Shown here piece after piece: positions 17,815 through 27,035 of a stretch of DNA of 64,000 nucleotides. A program made the position numbers and the translations under genes. Source of the stretch: Desulfuromonas sp. KJ2020 (lineage in GTDB: Bacteria; Desulfobacterota; Desulfuromonadia; Desulfuromonadales; SZUA-540); the NCBI RefSeq assembly GCF_024197615.1, contig NZ_JAKUKE010000003.1:665717-729716 (forward strand), given 5' to 3'. Each line of letters opens with the position of its first letter. Positions within the stretch are counted from its first letter, which is position 1. The notes beneath the pieces are model-generated. The model was not told the origin of the DNA, searched no databases, and saw nothing but the letters and a program-made list of their open reading frames with translations.

Positions 17815-19634
17815 TGGCTCACCAATCCGATTTGATCGCTGAAGATATTCTCGCCTATCTGAAGACCCAGGAAGAAAAATCGATGCTGCGATTCATCACC
17901 TGCGGGAGCGTCGACGATGGCAAAAGCACCCTCATCGGCCGACTGTTGTGGGACGCGAAGATGGTCTTTGAAGACCAGTTGGCGACTCTGGAGGCGGACA
18001 GCAGGCGCATCGGCACCCAGGGGCAGAACATCGATTACGCCCTCCTGCTTGACGGCCTGCAGGCCGAACGGGAACAGGGGATCACCATCGATGTCGCCTA
18101 CCGGTTCTTTTCCACCGATCGCCGCAAGTTCATCGTAGCTGATACGCCCGGTCACGAACAGTACACCCGCAACATGGTCACCGGGGCGTCCACCGCGCAG
18201 GTTGCGGTCATTCTCATCGATGCGCGCAAAGGGGTTTTGACCCAGACGCGACGGCACAGTTACCTCGTCTCCCTTGTCGGTATCCGTCATGTTGTCCTGG
18301 CTATCAACAAAATGGATTTGATCGGGTATGATCAGAGACGATTTGACCTTATCCGCGCCGACTATGAGGCCTTTGCCGCCGCCCTCGGCTTTGAGGAGAT
18401 TACGGCTATCCCCTTGTCGGCCCTGAACGGTGACAATGTGCGGGACCACAGTGACAAGACCGCCTGGTATGACGGGCCGACCCTGCTGGAGCATCTGGAG
18501 ACCGTGCAGGTGCCCGATGACGCCGAACGCAAACCCTTTCGATTGCCGGTACAGTGGGTCAATCGCCCCCATCTCAACTTTCGAGGTTTCAGTGGCACCA
18601 TCGCCAGCGGGACGGTGCGTCCGGGCGATGAGGTGGTGGTACTGTCTTCGGGCCGGAGGAGCCGGGTTGAGCGCCTGGTGACCATGGATGGCGACCTGCC
18701 TCTCGCCGGGTCTGGAAGTGCCGTGACCCTGACGCTGACGGACGAAATCGATATCAGCCGGGGCGATGTGCTTGCCGCCGTGCAGAATCTGCCCAACCAC
18801 GCAGACCGCTTTGAGGCCAAGGTGGTCTGGTTGCACGAAGAGGCGCTGACTCCGGGTCGACCTTATCTACTCAAGTCCGGTGCGGCAACCGTGCCGGCAA
18901 GGGTTGGCGAACTGCAGTTCAAGATCAACGTCAACACCCTCCAGCAGGAAGATGGCGATATTCTGGAGCTCAATGAAATCGGCATATGTCGCCTCGATCT
19001 GGACAGGGCGATCAGCTTTGATTCCTATCGTGAGAACCGCACGACCGGCAGTTTCATTCTTATTGACCGTCTCAGCAACGCCACCGTGGCGGCCGGCATG
19101 ATTCATCAGCCGCTGCGCACCAGCAGCGGTGGTTGGCAGGACCTCAAACTGGATCGCTCGGCACGGGGAGAGCTCAAGGGGCAAAAACCCCAGATTCTCT
19201 GGTTCTCCCTTGAAAAGGGGGACGAGAGTTCCGAACTGGCGGCTCTGGTCGAGCGCAAGCTGCACAGCCTGGGCCGCCACCCCTTTCTGCTGACGGCAGC
19301 ATTGCTGCGAGGCGGCCTCAACGCCGACCTGCCTGACCTGGGTGACCCTGGCCAGGAGGAACTGCGGCGTTTTTATGAAACAGCCCGATTGTGCGCCGAC
19401 GCCGGTCTGATCGTGGTCGCCCAGCCTCCCGCCGTGGCGCCGTCGCCTCGACTCAGGGAGAGGATCCAGGCCGATAGCGCTCTTGTCGAAATACGCGTCG
19501 GGCCTTCCCGGCTTCTTCGAGGGGAAGAGGGCGCCAGGATAGTGATGGTCGATCCCGGGTCGGCCTCGCTGCCGGAGCTTGCGGAACAGATTGTGGGGCA
19601 GATCCGTCAAGGGTGGCCCCAGGCCGAGAACTGA
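17814..19634 (+). CDS. cysN: Sulfate adenylyltransferase subunit 1 with degenerate APS-kinase domain
   Basis: A 606-residue GTPase subunit of ATP sulfurylase. GTPase motifs are intact: GSVDDGKST near residue 31, DTPGHEQY near 110, NKMDL near 165. Residues about 458-606 align by eye with CysC (APS kinase): QILWF..., then KLHSLGRHPFLL, RGGLNADL, ARLCADAGLIVV. But the Walker A GLSGAGKST is replaced by SLEKGDESSE, the DGDNVR segment is lost and the NFTGIDSPYE region is missing. I infer a catalytically dead APS-kinase remnant, perhaps structural. Loss of PAPS synthesis is consistent with the APS-type CysH upstream. Confidence 0.9.
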   Translation: MAHQSDLIAEDILAYLKTQEEKSMLRFITCGSVDDGKSTLIGRLLWDAKMVFEDQLATLEADSRRIGTQGQNIDYALLLDGLQAEREQGITIDVAYRFFSTDRRKFIVADTPGHEQYTRNMVTGASTAQVAVILIDARKGVLTQTRRHSYLVSLVGIRHVVLAINKMDLIGYDQRRFDLIRADYEAFAAALGFEEITAIPLSALNGDNVRDHSDKTAWYDGPTLLEHLETVQVPDDAERKPFRLPVQWVNRPHLNFRGFSGTIASGTVRPGDEVVVLSSGRRSRVERLVTMDGDLPLAGSGSAVTLTLTDEIDISRGDVLAAVQNLPNHADRFEAKVVWLHEEALTPGRPYLLKSGAATVPARVGELQFKINVNTLQQEDGDILELNEIGICRLDLDRAISFDSYRENRTTGSFILIDRLSNATVAAGMIHQPLRTSSGGWQDLKLDRSARGELKGQKPQILWFSLEKGDESSELAALVERKLHSLGRHPFLLTAALLRGGLNADLPDLGDPGQEELRRFYETARLCADAGLIVVAQPPAVAPSPRLRERIQADSALVEIRVGPSRLLRGEEGARIVMVDPGSASLPELAEQIVGQIRQGWPQAEN

Positions 19635-19695
19635 AACATTTTCCCTCAGCCTTAACGGCCGACACCCAGGGACAATCTGCCAGGAGAAAGTCACC

Positions 19696-20991
19696 ATGAA
19701 CATCGATTATCAGAAACTGCGCCTCGACGGCATCTACCAGCAGGATCAGCAGGGCAATCTGATGCTGCGTATCAAGATTCCCGCCGGGGTCCTGTCCTGC
19801 CAGCAGGCTGAAGCCGTAAGCGATATCGCCGCCCAGGTTGGTACCGGCATTCTTCACCTGACCACCCGCGGAAGCATCGAATTGCACGGACTGCGCCATG
19901 GGCAGCTTGCAGAAGTCTTCCGGCGACTGGCCGCGGTCGGCCTGAGCAGCCGGGGCGCCTGTGGCGGCGCCGTGCGGGGGATCTCCTGCAGTACCACCTT
20001 CAGTCCCGCCTTCGCCGTTTGTCAGGCTGTCGCACGAAACCTCAACCGGCACTTTGCCGGCAACCCATATTTCGAAGGATTGCCTAAAAAGTTCAAAATC
20101 GGCATCGACGGCGATTACACCGGCTCCCGCCACCTGATTCAGGATGTCGGCCTGGTTTGGGTCGGGCAGGACGAGGAAGAGCAGAACCTGTTTGACGTCT
20201 GGTGTGCCGGCGGTCTGGGACGCGAACCGCAGGCAGGCTTCCTGCTTGAAAATGCGGTACCCGAGGCGCGGCTGATCGGCTTGATCGAAGCCATTGTTGC
20301 GGTCTACCGCGACAACACGCCGCCGCCCAAGCGCCTCAAGTTTTTGCTGGGGCAGGTGGGAGAAGAGGGATTTCGTACGCTGCTGGCCAAGGCCATGGCG
20401 CAGGTCGCTACGGTGCCGCGGCAGGTCTCGCTGGCAGGGCCTCTGACCCAAACCCGGGGAAAGATCGTCGAGGCCGTGGTCTTTGCCGGTGAACTCACCG
20501 TGGCCCAATTCCGTCGGCTTGCCGCCATCGCCCGCGACGAGGCTGGCGGTTTCCTGGCGCTGACGGCGGATCAGAATGTGGCTTTTCATCTTGCACCCGG
20601 GGCGAATTATGGCAAAGTATACGAACAGTTGGGGGCCCTCGGCCTGGCTGGGGAGGCGCCTGAGCAGCGGGTGTGTCTGCGCGTCTGTCCCGGCAGCCAT
20701 GAGTGCCGCATGGGGCTGTCGGCCACGCGGGACGTTTCCCGCCAGCTGGTGGGCGCTCTGAGCGAGAAGGGACGCTCCCGCCGTTATGCCGTTTCGGGGT
20801 GTCCCAACTCCTGTTCGCAGGTCCAGTTGGCCGATGTCGGCATTCTCACCAGCCGGCAAATCAAGGACGACCTCGGCCAGCGGCGGCCCCTTTTCACTCT
20901 TTACCGCCGGCAGGGGGAAGGCCTCGGGGTTCCCGTTGCTGAAAATCTGTCGCTCGAAGAACTTTTAAACAACATCCAACGAATCGAATAA
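19696..20991 (+). CDS. Assimilatory nitrite/sulfite reductase haemoprotein
   Basis: A 431-residue sirohaem/[4Fe-4S] reductase, expected to reduce sulfite to sulfide in this cys operon, probably with ferredoxin. The start at 19696 follows GGAGAAAG. The cluster-sirohaem motif C-x5-C then C-x3-C is present: CPGSHEC near residue 354 and CPNSC near residue 390. The N-terminal ferredoxin-like half carries [12 protein letters not shown]. It is shorter than E. coli CysI but in the range of the ferredoxin-type family. Context favours sulfite over nitrite. Confidence 0.88.
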   Translation: MNIDYQKLRLDGIYQQDQQGNLMLRIKIPAGVLSCQQAEAVSDIAAQVGTGILHLTTRGSIELHGLRHGQLAEVFRRLAAVGLSSRGACGGAVRGISCSTTFSPAFAVCQAVARNLNRHFAGNPYFEGLPKKFKIGIDGDYTGSRHLIQDVGLVWVGQDEEEQNLFDVWCAGGLGREPQAGFLLENAVPEARLIGLIEAIVAVYRDNTPPPKRLKFLLGQVGEEGFRTLLAKAMAQVATVPRQVSLAGPLTQTRGKIVEAVVFAGELTVAQFRRLAAIARDEAGGFLALTADQNVAFHLAPGANYGKVYEQLGALGLAGEAPEQRVCLRVCPGSHECRMGLSATRDVSRQLVGALSEKGRSRRYAVSGCPNSCSQVQLADVGILTSRQIKDDLGQRRPLFTLYRRQGEGLGVPVAENLSLEELLNNIQRIE

Positions 20992-21026
20992 CCGCCTTTT
21001 CAAGGCATTATCGAAAGGAGCAGCCC

Positions 21027-21980
21027 ATGTCCCGCATTTATTCCGACAACAGCCTGTCCATCGGCCGGACCCCTCTGGTGCGCCTGCAGCGCCTGGCCCC
21101 TGAAGGCGTCACCATTCTCGCCAAAATTGAAGGGCGCAATCCGGCCTATTCGGTCAAATGCCGTATCGGCGCCGCCATGATCTGGGACGCGGAAAAGAAG
21201 GGGCTGCTCGGGCCCGGTAAGGAAATCGTCGAGCCGACCAGCGGCAACACCGGCATTGCCCTGGCTTTTGTGGCGGCGGCGCGTGGTATCCCCATTACGC
21301 TGACCATGCCGGAGACGATGAGCCTGGAGCGGCGCAAGGTGCTCAAGGCTTTCGGCGCCAACCTGGTGCTTACGCCGGGGGCCAAGGGAATGGGTGGGGC
21401 CATCGCCGCCGCCGAGGAGCTGGCCGCTTCCGATCCCAACCGCTACGTGCTGCTGCACCAGTTCAAGAATCCGGCTAATCCGGCCATCCACGAGCAGACC
21501 ACCGGGCCGGAAATCTGGCAGGACAGTGACGGCGCCATCGATATCCTGGTCGCCGGCGTCGGTACCGGCGGCACCATTACCGGCGTCTCGCGCTATATCA
21601 AGAAGACGGCGGGAAAGCCGATCCTGTCCGTCGCCGTCGAACCGGTCGAGTCGCCGGTGATCAGTCAGAAGCTGGCCGGAGAAACCCTGCAGCCTGGCCC
21701 CCATAAAATCCAGGGCATCGGGGCCGGTTTTATTCCGGATACCCTCGATCTGGACCTGGTCGATCAGGTCGAGCAGGTCAGCAACGACGAAGCCATCGCT
21801 TTTGCCCGCCGACTGGCCCTCGAGGAAGGCATTCTCTCCGGCATCTCCTGCGGGGCCGCCGTCGCCGCCGCCGTGCGCCTGGCGGCTCGCCCCGAACACC
21901 AGGGCAAGACCATCGTGGTGATCCTGCCCGATTCGGGGGAGCGCTATCTTTCCAGCGTGCTTTTTGAGGGAATAGTTTAG
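21027..21980 (+). CDS. cysK: Cysteine synthase A
   Basis: A 317-residue PLP enzyme making cysteine from O-acetylserine and sulfide, the last step of the operon. The PLP lysine sits in [11 protein letters not shown] near residue 45, the substrate loop in [11 protein letters not shown], the phosphate loop in [10 protein letters not shown], and [11 protein letters not shown] near residue 275. GAAAGGAG precedes the ATG. It is 35 bp after sulfite reductase, so sulfide is probably used as it is made. Confidence 0.95.
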   Translation: MSRIYSDNSLSIGRTPLVRLQRLAPEGVTILAKIEGRNPAYSVKCRIGAAMIWDAEKKGLLGPGKEIVEPTSGNTGIALAFVAAARGIPITLTMPETMSLERRKVLKAFGANLVLTPGAKGMGGAIAAAEELAASDPNRYVLLHQFKNPANPAIHEQTTGPEIWQDSDGAIDILVAGVGTGGTITGVSRYIKKTAGKPILSVAVEPVESPVISQKLAGETLQPGPHKIQGIGAGFIPDTLDLDLVDQVEQVSNDEAIAFARRLALEEGILSGISCGAAVAAAVRLAARPEHQGKTIVVILPDSGERYLSSVLFEGIV

Positions 21981-22010
21981 GGCGGCGTCTTTTGTTCTTG
22001 ATAAAAAGAG

Positions 22011-22039
22011 TTGACAAACAGGGCTCGATTATTTAGAGT
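22011..22039 (+). promoter_or_regulatory. Promoter of the SAM-riboswitch operon
   Basis: TTGACA at 22011-22016 and TAGAGT at 22034-22039 are separated by 17 bp. The predicted transcript starts about 12 bases before the riboswitch aptamer, so the placement is right. Confidence 0.7.
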
Positions 22040-22057
22040 TCACCCCAACGCAGCAGC

Positions 22058-22184
22058 GTCTTTATCACGAGTGGTGGAGGGACAGGCCCGACGAAGCCAC
22101 AGCAACCGGTCCGCAGGTGCGGATGCCAGGTGCTAAATCCTGCCTGCCGTATGCCATAGCGGATGCGGCCGGAAAGATGAGGAC
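22058..22184 (+). promoter_or_regulatory. SAM-I (S-box) riboswitch aptamer
   Basis: Conserved S-box blocks are present in order: ATCACGAGTGGTGGAGGGA, then GGCCCGACGAAGCCACAGCAACC, then GGTGCTAAATCCTGC and GGAAAGATGAGGA. The first two blocks run 22064-22107. Helix P1 is formed by 22058-22066 with 22176-22184. A terminator follows at 22225. SAM binding should stabilise P1 and favour termination, repressing the two downstream sulfur amino-acid genes when methionine/SAM is plentiful. Confidence 0.96.
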
Positions 22185-22224
22185 GGTGCTTCCCGGTTAT
22201 CCGTCCCTTTGACTGGCCCGGCGA

Positions 22225-22258
22225 AGCCCCTTCTCATCCCCGAGAGAAGGGGCTTTTT
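22225..22258 (+). terminator. Riboswitch-controlled intrinsic terminator
   Basis: An 11-bp perfect stem (AGCCCCTTCTC/GAGAAGGGGCT, arms 22225-22235 and 22244-22254) is followed by a T tract, 40 nt after the aptamer and 36 bp before the coding start. It is the expression platform of the SAM-I switch. Confidence 0.92.
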
Positions 22259-22293
22259 CTATGCTGCCCACTGACTTTGACGAGGGATGACCT

Positions 22294-23451
22294 ATGAATT
22301 CAGCAAACGCCAACTGGACCGTCGAGAGCACCCTGGTGCAGGTCGGCGTCGGCCGCGACCAAGCGACCGGCGGCCTGAGCTTTCCCATCTACCCGAGCGC
22401 TACCTACCGCCATCCGGCTCTGGGGGAAAGTACGGGATATGACTACACCCGCTCCGGTAACCCCACCCGCCAGGCGCTGGAGGAGGCCGTCGCTCAGCTT
22501 GAGGGGGGCGCCCGCGGTCTAGCCTTCGCCTCGGGGATGGCGGCGCTGACCACGCTTCTGCTCCACTTCTCGGCCGGGGACCATCTGCTTGTCTCCCGCG
22601 ACCTCTACGGCGGCACCTATCGCCTGCTCGATCAGATCTTTGCCAAGTTCGGGCTGGACGTTTCTTACGTCGATACCACCGACTGTGACGCGGTCGAGGC
22701 GGCGCTGCGCCCGCACAGCAGAGCGCTGCTCATCGAATCGCCGGGCAACCCGCTGCTCGGCGTCGCCGACCTGGCGCAGCTGGGCGCCCTCTGTCGTGCC
22801 CACGACCTGCTTTTCATCGTCGACAACACCTTTTTGACCCCGGTACTGCAGCGCCCCTTCGATTTTGGCGCCGACATTACCGTCTATTCGGCCACCAAGT
22901 ACCTCGGCGGTCACAACGATCTCTGTGCCGGCCTGCTGGTGGCGCGCACCGCCGAACTGGGCGAGCGCCTCTACTTTCTGCAGAACTCCACCGGCGGCGT
23001 GCTGCCGCCGCAGGACTGCTGGCTGTTGCTGCGCTCTTTGAAGACCCTCGCCCTGCGGCTGGAACGCCATAACGCCAATGCACAGGAAGTAGCGGTCTGG
23101 CTGCAGGAGCATCCGGCCGTCACCGCCGTCTACTATCCCGGCCTGGCGGATCATCCGGGCCATGCGGTAGCCAAACGGCAAAGCCGCGGCTTCGGCGGCA
23201 TGCTCTCCTTCCGCGTCGGGACGCCGGATAAAGCCGCCCGGGTGCTGCAGCGGCTGCAGTTGATCTCTTTTGCCGAAAGCCTCGGCGGCGTCGAGTCGCT
23301 GATGACTCTGCCGGCGGTGCAGACCCATGCCGATATCCCCGAAGCGGATCGTCTGCGCCTGGGTATATGCGGCTCCCTGCTGCGATTATCGGTAGGGATT
23401 GAAAGTGTCTGTGATATTCTGGCCGATCTGGAACAGGCCTTGAGTGATTGA
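22294..23451 (+). CDS. Cys/Met-metabolism PLP enzyme (cystathionine gamma-synthase / O-acetylhomoserine thiolyase, MetI-like)
   Basis: A 385-residue PLP enzyme of the trans-sulfuration family. The PLP lysine lies in YSATKYLGGHNDL near residue 205, with YTRSGNPTR near residue 52 and FASGMAAL near 78. It is the first gene under the SAM-I riboswitch. Paired with a second paralogue downstream, it resembles the S-box-controlled metI-metC arrangement of Bacillus: the first enzyme joins cysteine or sulfide to an activated homoserine and the second cleaves cystathionine. Exact reaction specificity cannot be read from the sequence. Confidence 0.87.
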   Translation: MNSANANWTVESTLVQVGVGRDQATGGLSFPIYPSATYRHPALGESTGYDYTRSGNPTRQALEEAVAQLEGGARGLAFASGMAALTTLLLHFSAGDHLLVSRDLYGGTYRLLDQIFAKFGLDVSYVDTTDCDAVEAALRPHSRALLIESPGNPLLGVADLAQLGALCRAHDLLFIVDNTFLTPVLQRPFDFGADITVYSATKYLGGHNDLCAGLLVARTAELGERLYFLQNSTGGVLPPQDCWLLLRSLKTLALRLERHNANAQEVAVWLQEHPAVTAVYYPGLADHPGHAVAKRQSRGFGGMLSFRVGTPDKAARVLQRLQLISFAESLGGVESLMTLPAVQTHADIPEADRLRLGICGSLLRLSVGIESVCDILADLEQALSD

Positions 23452-23490
23452 GGAACACCTGCTGACGAGTAACCGCAAAGGAATGACACC

Positions 23491-24639
23491 ATGACGCAGC
23501 CCCATCATTACCGTACCGCGACCCTGCTGGTTCACCAGGGCCATGATCGCGACCCGGCCACCGGCGCCGCCGCTATCCCCATTTACAATGCCTCCACCTA
23601 CCACCACCCGGGCGGGCAGGGGGGGACTTACGACTATTCCCGCAGCGGCAATCCCAGCCGTCAGCAGGTGGAGGATGCCATCGCCCTGCTCGAAGGCGGC
23701 GTCCGCGGCTTTGCCTACGCCTCCGGCATGGCGGCGATTGCCGGCGCCCTGTCGCTGCTCAAAAGCGGCGATCATCTGCTGGCGCCTCTCGACCTCTACG
23801 GCGGCAGCTACCGCTACCTGAGCCAGGTGCTGCCCCAGCAGGGCATCACGGTCGGTTTTGTCGACACCACCCGTCTGGAACAGATCGAAGCGGCCATCCG
23901 GCCCTCCACCCGCGCCATCTTTCTGGAGACGCCTTCCAACCCCCTCTTCACCATCACCGACCTGCGCGGGGTCGCCGCACTGGCCAAAGACAGGGGACTG
24001 CTGACGATTCTCGACAACACCTTCATGACCCCCCTGCTGCAGAAACCCCTGGCCCTCGGCATCGACATCGCCGTGCACAGTGCCACCAAATTTCTGGGCG
24101 GGCACTCGGACCTGCTGGCCGGGCTGGCCACCACCGCCGACCCTGAGCTGGCCGGTCGTCTCAAGCACTACCAGAACGCCAGCGGCAATGTCCTCTCCCC
24201 CTTCGATTCCTTCCTGCTGTCCCGCGGCATCAAGACCCTGGGCGTGCGCCTGCAGGCGGGACAGCGAAGCGCCGGGATTCTGGCCGAGCGCCTGCGCAGT
24301 CATCCCGCGGTCGCCGCCGTCTACTATCCGGGACTGGACGACTTTGCCGGTAAAACTCTGCACGAGGCCCAGGCCTCGGGGCCCGGAGCGGTCCTCTCCT
24401 TCGAACTGAAGGCGGCGGAGGCTGTGCAGCCGCTTTTGAACACCATCCGCCTGCCGATCATCGCCCCGAGCCTGGGGGGGGTCGAGACCATCCTCACCCA
24501 CTGCTGGAGCATGTCCCATGCGGCCATCCCGGCGCCGGTGAAGGAGCGTCTCGGTATCCGCCAGACCCTGCTGCGCCTGTCCGTCGGCCTTGAGGACGTC
24601 GAGGATCTGTGGGACGATCTGGCGGCAGCGCTGGGGTAG
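23491..24639 (+). CDS. Cys/Met-metabolism PLP enzyme (cystathionine beta-lyase, MetC-like)
   Basis: A 382-residue paralogue of the preceding gene. It keeps YSRSGNPSR near residue 51, YASGMAAI, and the PLP lysine in HSATKFLGGHSDL near residue 198. Its position after a MetI-like enzyme and the shared riboswitch suggest cystathionine cleavage to homocysteine, but gamma-lyase or sulfhydrylase activity cannot be excluded. The gene starts 39 bp after the first with AAAGGAATGAC as a ribosome site. A terminator follows. Confidence 0.83.
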   Translation: MTQPHHYRTATLLVHQGHDRDPATGAAAIPIYNASTYHHPGGQGGTYDYSRSGNPSRQQVEDAIALLEGGVRGFAYASGMAAIAGALSLLKSGDHLLAPLDLYGGSYRYLSQVLPQQGITVGFVDTTRLEQIEAAIRPSTRAIFLETPSNPLFTITDLRGVAALAKDRGLLTILDNTFMTPLLQKPLALGIDIAVHSATKFLGGHSDLLAGLATTADPELAGRLKHYQNASGNVLSPFDSFLLSRGIKTLGVRLQAGQRSAGILAERLRSHPAVAAVYYPGLDDFAGKTLHEAQASGPGAVLSFELKAAEAVQPLLNTIRLPIIAPSLGGVETILTHCWSMSHAAIPAPVKERLGIRQTLLRLSVGLEDVEDLWDDLAAALG

Positions 24640-24666
24640 AAAAACGACAACGTATTCGCCTACGAC

Positions 24667-24708
24667 AAAGGGCCACCCGACGCAAATGTCGGAGTGGCCC
24701 TTTGTTTT
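24667..24708. terminator. Intrinsic terminator after the metI/metC-like operon
   Basis: The stem AAAGGGCCAC/GTGGCCCTTT (24667-24676 with 24694-24703) continues through an inner CGAC/GTCG pair and is followed by TTTGTTTT. It closes the plus-strand operon and faces the end of hcp. Confidence 0.85.
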
Positions 24709-24754
24709 ATGCGGCAGGGGTTGTCGTCAGGGACAGCCCCTTTGGTTCACATGA

Positions 24755-26374
24755 CTATCCAAGAATGGCTTTGAGGTCTTCCTCGGCCGTGGTGATGGGG
24801 CCGATGTTGTAGTTCTCGACCAGGAAGTTCAGCACGTTCGGCGTCACGAAAGCCGGCAGGCTGGGGCCAATCTTGATGTTCTTGATGCCCAGGTGCAGCA
24901 GGGTCAGCAGGATGGCCACGGCCTTCTGCTCGTACCAGGAAAGTACCAGGGACAGGGGCAGGTCATTGACGCCGCACTCGAAGGCGTTGGCCAGGGCCAC
25001 GGCGACCTGGATGGCGCTGTAGGCGTCGTTGCACTGACCGACGTCGAGCAGACGGGGAATGCCGCCGATGTCGCCGAGGTCGAGCTTGTTGAAGCGGTAC
25101 TTGCCGCAGGCCAGAGTCAGGATGACGGTGTCCTTGGGGGCCTTCTCGGCAAACTCGGTGTAGTAGTTTCGACCCGACTTGGCGCCGTCGCAGCCGCCGA
25201 CCAGGAAGAAGTGCTTGATGTCACCGCCCTTGACGGCCTCGATGACCTTGTCGGCGACGCCGAGGATGGCGTTGTGACCGAAACCGGTGAGGATTTCCTG
25301 ACCGGGGTTGTCCTCGAAACCGTCACACGCCTGTGCCTTCTTGATCACTTCCGAGAAATCCCAGCCGTCGACGTGCTTGACGCCGGGCCACTGAACCAGA
25401 CCCCAGGTGAAGAGGCGGTCCTTGTAGCTCTCGGCCGGTCTCTGGATGCAGTTGGTGTTGAAGATGATGGCGCCGGGGAACTGGGCGAACTCTTTATGCT
25501 GGTCCTGCCAGGCGCCGCCGAAGTTGCCGACCAGGTGCGCGTACTTCTTCAGGCCGGGGTAGCCGTGAGCGGGCAGCATCTCGCCGTGGGTGTAGATGTT
25601 GACGCCGGTCCCTTCGGTCTGCTTGAGCAGCTCTTCGAGGAACTTCAGATCGTGGCCGGAAACCAGGATGGCCTTGCCGGCCTTGGTGCCGAGCTGGACC
25701 GGGGTCGGCACGGGATGGCCGTAGGCCTCCACATGGGCCTGGTTGAGCAATTCCATGGTGACATAGTTGATGCGACCGGTCTCCAGGGCCAGGCCGACGT
25801 TGGTGGTGAGGTCGAGGCTGTCGTCGAGCAGGGCGGCCAGGGCCTTGTGGGTGAAGGCGTAGATCTCATCCGACTCCTTGCCGAGGATGCGGGCATGATC
25901 GGCATAGGCGGCGTAGCCCTTGAGGCCGTAGGTGATCAGTTCACGGACGCTGTGAACGTCCTCGTTGACGGTGTAATCCTTGACGCCGTGCAGCTGGCCG
26001 AGTTTGACCTGCTCGTCGATGGCAGCGGGCAGAGTCCAGTTCTGGGCGGCGGCGGGAATGGTGCCATCGACCTGGCCGGCGAGAGTACGGGCCTTGTCGC
26101 GCAGACGAACGCCCTCGGTCACCAGTTGGGAGACGGCTTCGGCATCGAAGTCGACGTTGGTGACGGTGGTGAAGAGGCCGTCGATCATGAAGCGGTCGAT
26201 CTCCTGATCCTTCTTGCCCTGAACGCGGGCTTTGTCGGCCCAGAAGGCCACCCCTTTGAGGGTGTAGACGAGCAGGTCCTGCAGGGCGGCGACGTCGGGC
26301 TTCTTGCCGCAGACGCCGATGACGGTGCAGCCTCCATTGGCGGCCTGTTCACACTGGTAACAGAACATTGACAT
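24755..26374 (-). CDS. hcp: Hybrid-cluster protein (hydroxylamine / nitric oxide detoxification)
   Basis: A 539-residue prismane protein. Start 26374 is chosen for AAGGAG six bases upstream. The N-terminal [4Fe-4S] Cys are C5, C8, C16 and C22 (CYQCEQAANGGC then GVCG). Hybrid-cluster ligand motifs follow, including HGEMLPAHGYP, NTNCIQ, VGGCDGAK, LACGKYRF and DVGQCND. Hcp reduces hydroxylamine and acts against nitric oxide. An in-frame upstream ATG at 26449 would add MGIMDFLGFGKKES... but has only a weak ribosome site. A TGACC/GGTCA repeat lies 187 bp upstream. Confidence 0.95.
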   Translation of the reverse strand: MSMFCYQCEQAANGGCTVIGVCGKKPDVAALQDLLVYTLKGVAFWADKARVQGKKDQEIDRFMIDGLFTTVTNVDFDAEAVSQLVTEGVRLRDKARTLAGQVDGTIPAAAQNWTLPAAIDEQVKLGQLHGVKDYTVNEDVHSVRELITYGLKGYAAYADHARILGKESDEIYAFTHKALAALLDDSLDLTTNVGLALETGRINYVTMELLNQAHVEAYGHPVPTPVQLGTKAGKAILVSGHDLKFLEELLKQTEGTGVNIYTHGEMLPAHGYPGLKKYAHLVGNFGGAWQDQHKEFAQFPGAIIFNTNCIQRPAESYKDRLFTWGLVQWPGVKHVDGWDFSEVIKKAQACDGFEDNPGQEILTGFGHNAILGVADKVIEAVKGGDIKHFFLVGGCDGAKSGRNYYTEFAEKAPKDTVILTLACGKYRFNKLDLGDIGGIPRLLDVGQCNDAYSAIQVAVALANAFECGVNDLPLSLVLSWYEQKAVAILLTLLHLGIKNIKIGPSLPAFVTPNVLNFLVENYNIGPITTAEEDLKAILG

Positions 26375-26694
26375 GGCATTCTCCTTGTTTGTGTGTTGGG
26401 TGGTTTGAGATTCCTTTTTGCCAAATCCTAAAAAATCCATGATTCCCATGATGGTCTTTCCCTTTCCGTGAGAGGTGGTATGAGCGATGAACCTGAAAGT
26501 GCGGTTCCGGTTTCTTCTGAAGATGGTCCCGACTATAGGCGAGCTGGCCGGGACAAAACATGACCCAGGTCAAATTCGGATATTTTTTGTCATTTTTTTA
26601 TCGGCACCTCCGGTTTTTTGGGAAAGCCGATAGAAATGTGTAATTTTAGGTACTTGGATTTGCTGAGGGAGAAGGGGAGGGTTGGAGGGTGCGG
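26375..26694. other. hcp leader and spacer
   Basis: A 320-bp region between hcp and the DUF3820 gene, both on the minus strand. It contains the candidate operator at 26561-26572 and an open frame continuous with hcp (to 26449). Nothing else is recognisable. Confidence 0.5.
26561..26572. promoter_or_regulatory. Candidate operator for hcp (HcpR/FNR-like inverted repeat)
   Basis: TGACC-CA-GGTCA is a perfect inverted repeat flanked by AT-rich bases. CRP/FNR-family regulators such as HcpR often bind TTGAC/GTCAA-type repeats upstream of hcp, so this is a reasonable site. Regulator identity is inference. Confidence 0.4.
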
Positions 26695-26946
26695 TCAGCG
26701 CAGGGGCTCAAAGAGAAATTCGAGGCCGTTGACCTTGATTTCGTAGACAGCGCGCAGGCGGCGGCCAAGGAGGCCGGCTGGAAACCCCTGGCCGGCCATC
26801 CATACCACATAGGGTTCGGGCAGGTCGATCAGGCGCCAGCCGGCATACTTGCCGAAAGGCATGCGCATGGCCGCCAGTTCCAGGAGTTCCTGGTGGTCGA
26901 AAGAGGGTTTGGGAGGGGCCTGGTCGGGATTGGCGTCTGGAGACAA
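26695..26946 (-). CDS. DUF3820 small protein
   Basis: An 83-residue protein with the DUF3820 core MPFGKYAGWRLIDLPEPYVVW in residues 29-49. Proteins of this small family are widespread and cytoplasmic; their function is not firmly established. The last residues (GLEFLFEPLR) are also typical. It lies downstream of the slyD-like gene on the same strand, separated by a strong hairpin. Confidence 0.8.
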   Translation of the reverse strand: MSPDANPDQAPPKPSFDHQELLELAAMRMPFGKYAGWRLIDLPEPYVVWMAGQGFPAGLLGRRLRAVYEIKVNGLEFLFEPLR

Positions 26947-26985
26947 GGGTAGGGACTTTCTGGGCAGGACCGATCTGGGTGGGCG

Positions 26986-27024
26986 TGACCCTGCCCCGGG
27001 AGAAATTTCGCCGGGGCAGGGTCA
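26986..27024. repeat. Strong hairpin between slyD and the DUF3820 gene
   Basis: Perfect 14-bp arms (26986-26999 and 27011-27024, TGACCCTGCCCCGG and its complement) with an 11-base loop. No T run follows on either strand, so it is not a standard intrinsic terminator. It may be an mRNA-stabilising or REP-like element. Confidence 0.6.
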
Positions 27025-27035
27025 TCAAGGACAAA

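Noticed and set aside
24893-26371. 492-codon plus-strand open frame
   Set aside because: Antisense to hcp, which has all cluster-ligand motifs.
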